A stretch of 44,792 bases of DNA, taken from Armatimonadaceae bacterium. GTDB lineage: Bacteria > Armatimonadota > Armatimonadia > Armatimonadales > Armatimonadaceae. Numbering within the stretch: position 1 is the first letter of the stretch; the number at the start of each line of letters is the position of its first letter. The translations under genes and the position numbers were made by a program. Under the pieces are notes generated by a model. It had not been told where the DNA came from and ran no database searches. It saw nothing but the letters and a program-made list of their open reading frames with translations. Positions 34,083-43,273 of the stretch are shown piece after piece. Location: assembly GCA_030446525.1 (NCBI GenBank), contig JAUJNC010000019.1, positions 1 to 44,792 on the forward strand, written 5' to 3'.

Positions 34083-36067
34083 GTGGGGGACGGACTGACG
34101 TACATCAACGCGGATCCCGCTGCCTTTCCGGGCCCGTCGGGACACAGGCCGGGGGACGAGGCGGCCGGTTTGGAGGCGCGCCTGCGCGCGAGGCGCGGCG
34201 ATGACTTCGTTCTCATCCCGTTCCCGCGCGTCGCCGCCGGGGATAACCGGATGATGGCCGAAGCGGTTGCCGCCTACCGGCGCGAGGCCGCCGTGGTGGA
34301 CGAGCGCCTGGCACGCAAGGTCACCGTCGCCGTCAAGGCGGCCGCGCGTTCTCCGACCTGTGCCAGCGGCTGAGCGAGGACACCGGCGTCGAGGTGAAGG
34401 CGGGCAGGGGCGTGGCCGGCGACAAGGTGACCGTGTTCTGCAAAGACCGGCCACTCAGCGACCTGATGCGCCAGATCAGCCAGGCTCTTCGGCTTCACCT
34501 GGGAGCGCAGCGGCGAGGAGGGCGCCTACAGGTACCGGCTCACGCAAACCCTGCGCGCCCAGCTTCTGGAGGAGGAGCCCTGCGTAACAAGGATCGCAAC
34601 GAGGCCCTGCTCGCCCTCGACAAGGAGATGGACAAGTACCGCAAGTACCTGGGCCTCTCACCGGAGGAAGCCAAGGCGCAGGCGGAAGGGGCGTCCGGCC
34701 CCGACAAAAAGATCCTGGAGTCGCTCGCCGGAACGGGCTGGGGCCCGGCGCAGCTGTACGCGGGGCTCTCGCCCGACGAGTTGGGTGCGCTCAAAAGCGG
34801 GCAAGCGCTGACCTTCAGCTCGTCGCCTGAGGCCGACCAGCAAATGCTGCCCGCCGAGCTGCGGCAGAGCGTCCTGCATGTCGCGCAGAACATGTCGGAT
34901 GCCTACGTCGAGACGGCCCCAGACGGCAAAGTCTGGGTTCGTCGAGGTAAAGACCCCGCAAAGCTGAAGGGAGTTCCGCTTATTGCCTCCCCTCAGGCGC
35001 GCGCCGGGGTCAGGCTTTCGCTCGACACCACCGACCTGGGCCGGGTGATGCTCGTCGGCTCTTCCGGCTACTTCGTTAAGGGCACCAACGGCGGTTATGC
35101 TTCCCTTTACGGTGACTCACTTGCGGTCGCGGTCAGCCCGAGCGTCCAGAACCCACAGAACGCCGAAACCAACGCCCGCCTGAAGGCTGACCCGTCGCTT
35201 CAGGCACACGCCACCTGGAAGCCCCAGGCGAGCTGCCCCATGATAACCGCACCTGGAGAGCACCCGAATGGCAAGACCATGGCGGCGCACAAGGTCACGA
35301 CTGCCGATGTTCTGGAGGCGATCCACAAGGCGACGGGCAGGGACGTCATCGGCGACTACTTTACACGCCTGTACGCGCCGGAGGCGGTGTCCGCTCAGAA
35401 CCTGCGGCTCTTTGATGCGCTGAACCAGGTGGCCGATACCCTGCGCCTGCGCTGGGGCAAGGAAAACGAGTGGCTCCGCTTCCGCAGCGCCGGCTTTTTC
35501 AACGACCGCCCTCAGGAGGTGCCGAACCGCCTGCTCACGCGTTGGGCCGCCGCACGCCGAAAGCAGGGCGCGCTGACACTTGGAGAGTTGGCCGAGATCG
35601 CGCAGCTCAGCGACGCCCAGCTCGACTCGTCCGCGATGGCGGAAGGCGCGCGTGCCTGTTTCGGCCTCGCGGAGTGGGACAAGGCGCGCAGCAGGCCCCT
35701 GCGCGCGCACTGGCGTTTCCTCTTGACCTTCTCCCCGGCGCTGCGGCAGGCGGCCGCCGGCGAGAAGGGGCTGGGGTTCCGGCAGATGTCGCTCGCGCAG
35801 CAGCAGCAGTTCCTCGCGCTCGCCTTCGGGCCCGAGGCTGAGAAACTGCAGCCACAGTGGGCCGATCTGGCGGGGGCGACCCTGCGCGTGGACTACGACA
35901 TGGCGGCTGCGAAAACGGATAAGGGGGCAAACACGCCGCCGACCGCACCCAGCAAAGATCCGGTCTTCCTTTACCAGTGCGAGGGCCCGAACATTGGCAC
36001 GTTCCGCAGGGAGGTCAATGCCGTCGGCGGGGAGAGTGCGAACCGCTCGAACCGCCCGAAACGCTGA
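34083..36067 (+). pseudogene. Large STN/secretin-like protein of an ECF sigma module, three frameshifts
   Basis: The first part (frame from about 34083: GDGLTYINADPAAF, DDFVLIPFPRVA, LARKVTVAVKAA) changes frame near 34348 into FSDLCQRLSEDTGVEVKAGR and DKVTVFCKDRPLSDLMRQIS. This looks like the short STN domain of secretins and TonB transducers. Further shifts occur near 34486 and 34575. From LRNKDRNEALLALDKEMDKY the frame is clean to the stop at 36067, with a second STN-like repeat near 35290-35470. The C-terminal 480 residues are unfamiliar. As the third member of a sigma/anti-sigma set, it is a candidate sensor or effector. A paralogous relic is at 31618-31779. Confidence 0.6.
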
Positions 36068-36109
36068 GCGTGGCGCCGTGGCGCATCCGCTTCACCCCGC
36101 GCGGCCGAG

Positions 36110-36629
36110 ACGCTCTTTGGAAGAACGGCGTCGGGTCGTGCAGGTACGAGAACACCTTGGGCAGATCGGCGCCGGGCACGCACAGACGGCGAGGGTTCGG
36201 GAACGTCCCCGCGCAGATGAGCAGGAACCGGGCCTGGCGCTCCACCGGCTCCCCCTCGCCCGCCCCGCGCCGCTCCGAGCGCACCCGGAAGCGGCCCCCC
36301 AGGGGCGGCTCCCCGACGCGCTCCACGGCCACGACCTCCTCCCAGGTGGCCAGATCCAGGTTCCGGGAGGCGGCGACCGCGCGGTAGTAGGCGAGCGCGT
36401 CCTCGCGGGTCGGCTTGTGCCCGCCGCGCATAAAGAACGGCACGCCGCCGATCGCCATCTCGTCGGCGGGCGAGAAGTAGCGTATCTGCTGCGGGTGCTC
36501 CACCAGGGACTGCACCGGCCCGCGCCGCTCCACCACCACATACGACAGGCCCGCGTCCTGCGCCGCGCACGCCGCCGCCAGCCCCGCCGGCCCGGCCCCG
36601 ATGATGAGAAGGTCTAACCAGTCATCCAC
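36110..36629 (-). pseudogene. YpdA-like FAD/NAD(P) flavoprotein, 3'-truncated
   Basis: GTG 36629 opens LDLLIIGAGPAGLAAACAAQ with the FAD-binding GxGxxG. YFSPADEMAIGGVPFFM and HKPTREDALAYYRAVA follow, which match putative bacillithiol-disulfide-reductase (YpdA-type) flavoproteins. The frame then reaches LICAGTFPNPRRLCVPGADL and YLHDPTPFF, where the second Rossmann domain (GGGNS-type motif) should begin. Instead the sequence is lost and runs into the antisense 3' end of the STN-like gene. Full proteins are about 320-340 residues; about 170 remain. A TACAAT box 6 bp before GTG may be the -10 of a leaderless transcript. Confidence 0.7.
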
Positions 36630-36664
36630 GCGTGGATTGTACCCGCGTGGGGGTCAACCAAAAA

Positions 36665-36694
36665 GGCCGCGCGGCATATGCCGCGCGGCCCTTT
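36665..36694 (-). terminator. Strong intrinsic terminator for the outer-membrane barrel gene
   Basis: A perfect 26-bp palindrome (core gccgcgcggcatatgccgcg) at 36665-36690 is followed on the minus strand by a T-run. It lies 22 bp after the stop of the gene at 36712-37206 and shields the flavoprotein relic. Confidence 0.88.
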
Positions 36695-36711
36695 ATCTGC
36701 GTAGACCTGGT

Positions 36712-37206
36712 TTAGCGGAGGTAAACGGCTAAGCCGAAAACGAGCCCCCAGGCGTCGTCCCCCTCTTCGATGTTGCGGTACACCAGCTGGCCGGTGAAGG
36801 CCACGCTGGAGTTGAGGAAGTATTTCACGCCCCCCTGGGCGCCCCACGAAATATCACCGTCCCCCTCCTCCGCGTCCGTATACCCGAGGAAGGCACCGAC
36901 GAACGGCAGTGACGCCGCGGCGCCGGGGAAGTGGTAGTTGCCTTCGGCGCCGAGCGACCAGGCAGTATCGCCGTTGCCCACGACGTTCAGCACACCCTTG
37001 ACCTGGAAGGTGGGGTTGAGGAACGGGCCGTAGCCGACGGTCAGATCGTACGAATCGTCCGGCTCGATGGTGAAGTTGCCACGAAGTTCGATTTCGCGGG
37101 TTCCCTGAACGGGGAGCAACGGGTTGATCGGAGCCTGGGCGCGGCCGGCGGTCGCGAAACCCAGGGCGAGCAGGGCGGAAAGGGCCACTTTGCTCAGAAA
37201 ACGCAT
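36712..37206 (-). CDS. Small outer-membrane beta-barrel-like protein
   Basis: A 164-residue exported protein. A Sec signal (FLSKVALSALLALGFATAG, cleavage after AGRAQA) is followed by about eight amphipathic strands with alternating hydrophobic residues (TREIELRGNFTI, YDLTVGYGPFLN, SLGAEGNYHF, WGAQGGVKYFLNSSVAFTGQ). It ends in AWGLVFGLAVYLR with an aromatic residue near the C-terminus, as in OmpA/OmpW-like barrels. GAGGAAG precedes the ATG. Its presence suggests a diderm envelope. The 289-bp upstream gap (37207-37495) is AT-richer and holds a tandem tgtttcaggt duplication near 37410-37430. Confidence 0.75.
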   Translation of the reverse strand: MRFLSKVALSALLALGFATAGRAQAPINPLLPVQGTREIELRGNFTIEPDDSYDLTVGYGPFLNPTFQVKGVLNVVGNGDTAWSLGAEGNYHFPGAAASLPFVGAFLGYTDAEEGDGDISWGAQGGVKYFLNSSVAFTGQLVYRNIEEGDDAWGLVFGLAVYLR

Positions 37207-37495
37207 CTCAGCTTCCTCCTACCGAAGTGTTTTGCTAGCGGCGCAGCGCTCTGTGCGTCCTGCACCGCCGCAAGCCGGCCCATTTTACCGCATTCCTACC
37301 GGGCTTGTAAACAAAAATCATTGTTTACCTGCGCAAATAAGCAACAGCGCCCATTTCGGTCGCGGCGGCCGACACGAGAGTTATCTGCTTAGAAAGCGCA
37401 TAAACCCGTTTGTTTCAGGTTGTTTCAGGTAAATTTGCGGGCCGCGCCCCGCGTTTTCCGCTTCCCGTGATAGTCCGGTGCGCCTGAGAGGGACC

Positions 37496-38653
37496 TCAGG
37501 ATACGCCCAGCAGGATGTCGAAGAGCCGCTGGTCCAGCCGCTCGTAGGGCAGGGCTTGGCGGCGAGCGCGTCGGCATCGAAGGCGCGCGCCTTGAGCGCC
37601 TGCGCTCTGTCCTTTGTAGCCCGACAGATGCGCCTCCAGGCTCCGGGTCGCCAGCGTTGATCTGCGCCAGGATCTCGCGCACCTCCGGGTCGGCGTCGAA
37701 CCGGGCGGCCTTCTCCCGCAGGATCAGGTACGAGCGCATGCAGCCCGCCGCGAACGCCCACACGTCCTCCGGGTCGGACGTCCGCAGCGCGTGCGCGTCG
37801 AAGTGGCGGGGCCCATCGTAGCCGCTCGTTTCCAGCAGTCGCACCAGGAAAAAGGCGATCTTGACATCCTCCTGCCCGAAGCGCAGGTCCTGGTCGAAGC
37901 GGCCCGGCTTCTGCGCGTTGAGGTCGATGTGGAACAGCTTCCCGGCCTCCAGCGCCTGCGCCACGGCGTGGTAGAAGTTGAGGCCGGCCATGGTCTCGTG
38001 CGCGACCTCGGGTTCACGCCCACCATCTCCGGGTGCTCGAGCGTGGCGATGAAGCCCAGCATCGCGCCGGTCGTGGGCAGGTAGATGTCGCCGCGCGGCT
38101 CGTTGGGCTTGGCCTCCAGGGCGAACCGGTAGCCGTACCCTGCTCCTGGTTGTACGCGCAGAAGAAGTTCATCGCGTCGCGCATCCGCTTGACGGCGGTC
38201 ACGGCCTCTTGAGGCGTCCACCTCCGGCGCCCTCGCGCCCGCCCCAGAACACGTACGTCCGCGCGCCGGGCCGGCCCCCAGGTCCATGGAGTTCAGGACC
38301 TTCTGGTAGGCGAGCGCCCGCACCTGGGGGTCGTTGCTGGTGAAGGCGCCGTCCTTGAAGACCGGATGGTAGAACAGGTTCGGTGGTCGCCATCGGGACC
38401 GTCATCCCGTTGGCGTCGAGGGCCTGCTTAAACTCGCGCACGATGCGGTCGCGCTCCTGCGCGCTCGCGCCGAAGGGGACCAGGTCGTTGTCGTGGAGGT
38501 TGACGCCGTAGGCGCCGAGCTTCGCCAGCTTCTCGACCGCCTCGATGGGGTGACGCCTTTGCGGACCGCGTCGCCGAAGGGGTCGCGCCCCGGGTTGCCG
38601 ACGGTCCAGAGGCCGAAGGTGAACTTGTCGCTCTTTTGCGGTTCGTATGCCAT
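37496..38653 (-). pseudogene. xylA: Xylose isomerase (XylA, actinobacterial-type length), about seven frameshifts
   Basis: Joined frames give a full Xyl[21 protein letters not shown] at the start (38653), [20 protein letters not shown] with the active-site His-Asp, [20 protein letters not shown] with the metal-ligand Glu, [40 protein letters not shown], and a C-terminus [16 protein letters not shown] ending at 37496. The repaired length is about 385 residues, normal for the short class. Frame changes fall near 38553, 38395, 38225, 38130, 38010, 37650 and 37545. The enzyme interconverts xylose (or glucose) and the ketose in the cytoplasm. Whether the damage is real is doubtful given its density. 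Confidence 0.88.
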
Positions 38654-38771
38654 ATCTGCCGCTCCTTCGCAGGGATTACCCGCCGTGTTCGTTGGCTGGG
38701 ATCGTGTCGCGGGCAGTATAGCAAAAGGACCGACGGCGCGTCAAGCAAGCGCGGCCCGGCGCCCCTAACCC

Positions 38772-40013
38772 CTAACCTCGACGGAAACGGTACGTGCACC
38801 TCGAACGGCCCGAACCAGTCGGCGAACGCGCCGTCCTGGGCCTCCACCGTGCGCGGGCCTCGAACAGGACGTCGCCGTGGCCGGCCCAGGGCGGCAGGCC
38901 GCGGAACGTGACGTTGACCGTCGCCCCTCGCGCTTGCAGGCCAGCAGGGAAAGATCGTTTCCCACCTCGCGCACGCAGAACTCGACGTCGTCCGCGCCCG
39001 ACACCGCGATCGCGCGGCGAATCCGGGGCGACCAGCGCGGGGTATAGCGGGCTCTTGTCGCCGATCTCCTCGACCACGGGCCGCAGGACGCGGTCCCAGA
39101 AGCGCCAGTTCCACCCGAGCCTGGCGTCCTCGGCGGCCATCGCCCGCTCGATGTGGCCGCCGAAGAAGATCAGGCCGCGGGCCCCATTGATGATGGCCTG
39201 GTAGGTCATGAACCGCTCCTGGGGGAAGGTCGGGAAGCGCAGCGTCTTGCCGGGCTTGATCACGCCGCTCCAGGCGATCTGCAGCGTCATCCACACCGGC
39301 ATCGCCTGCCCGGACGGCCGCCCGCCCGCCGCCACCTGCCGCATCGTTTGGGTGTAGTCGCCCACCATGCTGATTTCCTTGTTGGGGCCGAGCGAATGCG
39401 CGCCGGGCGGATAGCCGACCGGGTAGATGTCGGCGGCGACGATGTCCGTGGTGACGTTGTAGGGCCGCAGCGTTTCCACCGTCCCGCGCGGCGCCTGCGT
39501 CACCTCGATCGGGTGATGGGGGTCGAGCTCGCGGAGGATCCGGGTGGCGCGCAGCATGGCCGGGACGGGCTGTTTGCCCCACTCGGGTTCGTCCACGTGC
39601 TTCCACACGCCCAGGGCCGGGTGACCCTTGAACCGGTCGACGATGCGGCGCAGCATCGCCTCTTTTTCCGAATCATCCGGCCCGAGGACCGCCGTTTCGC
39701 GCAGGTTGACCAGGCAGTACATGCCGTAGCGCGCCGCCGCGTCCAGCCACCGCTGTTCCTGCCCGATGGCCTCCTCGTCCCACGGCCGCGCCATCACGCC
39801 CGTGCGCAGAAAGGTGGCGCCCGCGCGGCGAAGCTCCTCGATCCCGTTCCTGCCATTCGGGGCTTTCCCGTCGGGCGGCGGCGGCATGGTGAAGCCGATC
39901 GGGAACACCTTCGTCCCATCGATCACGAGCACCGTGTCGTGGTTGATCGTCACCCGGGAACCGCTTTCCATGTCAGCCCCCATGCCCTCGGTGAACAAAG
40001 CGGGTTTTCTCAT
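38772..40013 (-). pseudogene. TIM-barrel glycosidase-like protein, 3' end frameshifted
   Basis: From ATG 40013 the frame is clean for about 335 residues: an N-terminal beta domain (VLVIDGTKVFPIGFTM), then a barrel with FLRTGVMARPWDEEAIG, RFKGHPALGVWKHVDEPEW (likely acid/base Glu), NVTTDIVAADIYPVGY, and ERFMTYQAIINGARGLIFFG. Near 39010, 38950 and 38850 the frame slips, and the Ig-like C-terminal domain (DDVEFCVREVGNDLSLLACK, then FEVHV, RFRRG) is spread over three frames. It resembles GH42/GH5-like beta-glycosidases of Armatimonadota and Verrucomicrobia. The exact family is unknown. Its start overlaps the stop of the upstream sulfatase (ATGA), so the two are coupled. Confidence 0.7.
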
Positions 40014-41500
40014 TTCTGGTCCTTGTTCTCCCTTGTCGAGGCGGCGCGCTTAGGCGTGTAGGCGCCGCCGGGCAGGTCGTCCTCGGTGCGGATGGTCCAC
40101 AGGAGCAGTTCCTCGACCAGCTCCCGGCGCACGTCGCGGCAGGAAGGATCGCCCCACAGGTCGCTTTGTTCGGCGGGGTCGGCTTCCACGTCGTACAGTT
40201 CGCCGCGCCCCGTGTTGTCGAAAAGGAGTTTCCAGCGTCCTTTGCGCACCATCTTGAGGTTGCCGCTCTGGGTGACGCTGTTCAGTTCGTCGAAAGTCGG
40301 CCCCTCATACGGGAAGTGGAGCGGCGGGCGCTCGTGCTCGTCATAGGGCAGGCCGCCGAAGCCGTGCTCGGCGTACACGGAACGAAACGCGTCCGGGGCC
40401 GTTTCCCGTCCCGTGAGCAGCGGCCACAGGCTCCGCCCCTGCACGCCGTAGGGGATCTCGGCTCCGACGGCTTCGCAGAGCGTGGGCAGGATGTCCACGA
40501 GCGACGCGAACTCGCCCCGCGGCGCGGGGCGCGGGGCGACGCCCGGCCCGGTGAAGAGCAGGGGGACGCGCAGGAGGCACTCGGGCATCTCGACGCCCTT
40601 ACGCTGCAGGCCATAGTCGCCGGCGAAATCGCCGTGGTCGGAGCAGAAGACGAGGAGGGTGTTGTCCCGTTCGCCGATGGCCTCCAGATGTTCCACGAAG
40701 CGCTTGATCTGGTCATCGAGGAGGCGGAGCATGCCGCAATAATCGGCCCGGTAACGCCGCCACCGGGCGTCATAGCCGGGCCGCTTCTCTTCCATGAGCC
40801 GCTGCATCCAGCGCCACTTCGGGCCTTTGGCGCGTCCCTCCTCGGGCCCGGCCCGGCGCTCGGGGATCTCGTCCTCGGGGAAGAGCGAGAAGTACGGCTC
40901 GGGCGCCTGGTACGGGTTGTGCGGTTCGGGGAACGAGAGCCACAGGAAGAACGGCTTGTCGCGGTCGCGCCCGTCCACGCACTCGATGGCGTCGCGCACG
41001 ATGCGCCACGGCAGCTGGCACTCCAGCGGGAACGGGGCCGGCTCCTCGGCCACGCCGTGGCCGAGGGCCTGGAGATAGGCGTCGAAGGCGGCCTCCTGCT
41101 CCGTTTTCCGGTCCTTGCGCCCGCCCCCGGTGTGCATGTAGAACGCGGCGAAGTCGAAGTCGTCGCCGGTCAGATACGTGTGGTTCTTGCCGCTCAGGTT
41201 GACGGAATAGCCGCGGGCGCGCAGGAGGTCCGCCAGGTCCGGCAGGCCGTCCGGGCGGAACACGTTCCTGGCGGCGCTGTTTTGCCGGACGCGGGTCGCC
41301 TTGGGGAAGCGCCCGGTGAACAGGCTGACGCGGGCGGGCACGCAGGCGGGCATGGGCGTGTAGGCGTGAGAAAAACGCGCGCCCTGCCGCCCGATCCGGT
41401 CCACGAAGGGCATGGTGTCCAGCGCGAAGCCTTCGCTGCGGAAAAAGTCGGCCCGCTGCTGGTCGGTCATGATAAGGACGATGTTCGGCGTGTCGGTCAC
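40010..41500 (-). CDS. Type I sulfatase (FGly-dependent)
   Basis: A 496-residue arylsulfatase. The start is GTG 41500 (VTDTPNIVLIMTDQQRADFF, metal site Asp13-Gln14). The formylglycine motif is Cys53 in PACVPARVSLFTGR. LSGKNHTYLTGDDFDF and FCSDHGDFAGDYG are the other conserved loops. An in-frame start at 41734 would add 78 unrelated residues, so it is rejected. There is no signal peptide. It sits between another sulfatase and a glycosidase-like gene on the same strand and overlaps the latter by 4 nt, which suggests one operon for a sulfated glycan or glycoside. Confidence 0.93.
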   Translation of the reverse strand: MTDTPNIVLIMTDQQRADFFRSEGFALDTMPFVDRIGRQGARFSHAYTPMPACVPARVSLFTGRFPKATRVRQNSAARNVFRPDGLPDLADLLRARGYSVNLSGKNHTYLTGDDFDFAAFYMHTGGGRKDRKTEQEAAFDAYLQALGHGVAEEPAPFPLECQLPWRIVRDAIECVDGRDRDKPFFLWLSFPEPHNPYQAPEPYFSLFPEDEIPERRAGPEEGRAKGPKWRWMQRLMEEKRPGYDARWRRYRADYCGMLRLLDDQIKRFVEHLEAIGERDNTLLVFCSDHGDFAGDYGLQRKGVEMPECLLRVPLLFTGPGVAPRPAPRGEFASLVDILPTLCEAVGAEIPYGVQGRSLWPLLTGRETAPDAFRSVYAEHGFGGLPYDEHERPPLHFPYEGPTFDELNSVTQSGNLKMVRKGRWKLLFDNTGRGELYDVEADPAEQSDLWGDPSCRDVRRELVEELLLWTIRTEDDLPGGAYTPKRAASTRENKDQK

Positions 41501-41606
41501 TGCCTGCCCTTTCTTTCTGTGGCCTGCGCGGGGATCAGCAGGCCCGCGGCTTCGTACAGCGTCAGGTAAACGTCCACGAACTCCGCCAGCGCCCCGGTCC
41601 TCGAGA
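41497..41606 (-). pseudogene. C-terminal fragment of a further sulfatase
   Basis: Between two sulfatase genes, a minus-strand frame of about 36 residues reads ALAEFVDVYLTLYEAAGLLI and ends in a basic tail. This matches the A-L-V-E-F-V-D-I-Y-P-T-L region found in sulfatases about 100 residues before their end. Its TGA overlaps the GTG start of the downstream sulfatase (GTGA). No start codon is present. It is most likely a relic left by deletion of a third sulfatase gene; it is too short for firm proof. Confidence 0.45.
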
Positions 41607-41612
41607 CTTTGT

Positions 41613-43115
41613 TTAGCTCCGCGGCTCCACGAGGTGCTCGGCGTATTTTTCGCGCAGCGCCTCGGCTCCTTCGGCCCGGTCTGTCGCCTCCAGCCGCTGA
41701 AGGTATTTGGGCAAGGGACTGCGGCCCCGCTCATGCAGGGCGTGGAACGGGCCGCCCTCCCGGATCACCGTCCAGAGGGGATCCGTCACATCGCTCATGG
41801 TGCGCGCCATCTTCTGCATCTGTTCGTCGTGCCAGCGGGCAAGACGCCACGCGCCCTCACGGCAAAGCTCCGGGTGCCGCTCGGCGAGGTTCTCCTGCTC
41901 GTACGGATCCGCTTCGAGGTCGAAGAGCATCTCCGGCGGGAACAGGTGGAAACCGTCGTGGTAGGTGCGCATGTAAAGCCATTTGTCCCAGCGCACGCTG
42001 CGCTGGCAGACATGCGCGCACTGGCTGATGACCAGCTCCTCGCGGCCCTCCCTGGCACCTCCGGTGACCGCGCCGGCGTAGCTCCGACCGTCCCAGATCG
42101 GCTGCTGCCGGCCGCCGAGCAGTTCCATCAGGGTCGGCGCGAAGTCCACGTTGTAATGGAGGCCGTCGTCGGTCGTCCCCTGCCGCCCGCCGGGCCACTT
42201 GACGATCATCGGAATGCGGCAGGTAGCGAAATCGGCGGTGCCGTGCTCGCTGTAGATGCCCAGTTCCCCCTGGTTCTCGCCGTGGTCGGCCGAAATGATG
42301 ATCGCCGTCTCCTCATAGACGCCTGCGTCCTTGAGGCGCTCCACGATCCTTCCGACGTAGTCATCGACATACCGGATACCCGTGTCGTACCCATCGATGT
42401 GGCGGCGCAAGGAGGCGCGATCGGTGATCTTGCCGGGCTGGCGGGGAAACTTCGGGTTCTCGCGGTCATCGTACATGCTGATGTCCAGCGACGTGTGCGG
42501 GCCGGTCATCCGGTTATGGCGGCGGATCACGTCCTCGTCGTCGAGCCAGGCCGGGAGCGGTTCGCCCGCGAACGGGTCGCCGTATTCGACCGGCACGCGA
42601 AAGGGCGTATGCGGGTCCCAGAAGTTGATGTGCAGGTACCAGTTATCGCGCGCGGTGTTGCCCTCCATCCACCGATCGATCACCGGCCAGACCTCCTCGG
42701 CCGATTCCATGCCGCCTTTGCCGGTGTTGTGGATCTCATGGAAGCCGGCGTAGAACCAGTGCGCCGCGTGGCGCTGGCCGAACGGGGAGATCATGGCGGT
42801 GTGGAACCCGAGTTTCTGGAGCTGGCGGGCCAGCCCCTGCTCGTCGAAGCGGTCGCGGAAGCCGCGGTATTTTCCTTCCACCTTCGGCTCCGCCGCCGAG
42901 CCGCCGTGGCCGACGACGCCGGTCTGGATGCCGAAGCGCCCGGAGTAGAAGGCGGTGCGCGACGGCAGGCAGGGCGCGTCCGGCGTGTAGCACTGCCGGA
43001 AGAGGACGCCCTCGCCGGCGATCCGGTCGATGTGGGGGCTGGTGCGGCGGTGATAGCCGTAGCAGCCCAGATGGTCCGGTCGCAGGGAATCAATGTCGAT
43101 GTACAGGATGCGCAT
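41613..43115 (-). CDS. Type I sulfatase (FGly-dependent)
   Basis: A 500-residue arylsulfatase. MRILYIDIDSLRPDHLGCYG begins with the metal-binding DID (7-9). The formylglycine motif is Cys49 in APCLPSRTAFYSGR. INFWDPHTPFRVP, IIISADHGENQGELG and ATCRIPMIVKWPGG follow in normal order. No signal peptide is visible. The ATG at 43115 is divergent from the PHP gene at 43274. It is clearly a different subfamily from the neighbour at 40010-41500, so the two likely act on different sulfate positions. Confidence 0.94.
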   Translation of the reverse strand: MRILYIDIDSLRPDHLGCYGYHRRTSPHIDRIAGEGVLFRQCYTPDAPCLPSRTAFYSGRFGIQTGVVGHGGSAAEPKVEGKYRGFRDRFDEQGLARQLQKLGFHTAMISPFGQRHAAHWFYAGFHEIHNTGKGGMESAEEVWPVIDRWMEGNTARDNWYLHINFWDPHTPFRVPVEYGDPFAGEPLPAWLDDEDVIRRHNRMTGPHTSLDISMYDDRENPKFPRQPGKITDRASLRRHIDGYDTGIRYVDDYVGRIVERLKDAGVYEETAIIISADHGENQGELGIYSEHGTADFATCRIPMIVKWPGGRQGTTDDGLHYNVDFAPTLMELLGGRQQPIWDGRSYAGAVTGGAREGREELVISQCAHVCQRSVRWDKWLYMRTYHDGFHLFPPEMLFDLEADPYEQENLAERHPELCREGAWRLARWHDEQMQKMARTMSDVTDPLWTVIREGGPFHALHERGRSPLPKYLQRLEATDRAEGAEALREKYAEHLVEPRS

Positions 43116-43273
43116 GGCAGCTGTCTTTCCGTCCGTGTTGTTTCGCCGGACGGGTACTGTTTATCCACCGTCTTCCGGTTCTCCTGCCCGGCGAAGACGA
43201 GGGGCATCGCCTGCAGCGTGGGTTTTCGCCCGCCAGGCAGGAGACGCGGGGTTGTCTGCCGAACTGCACTCCC

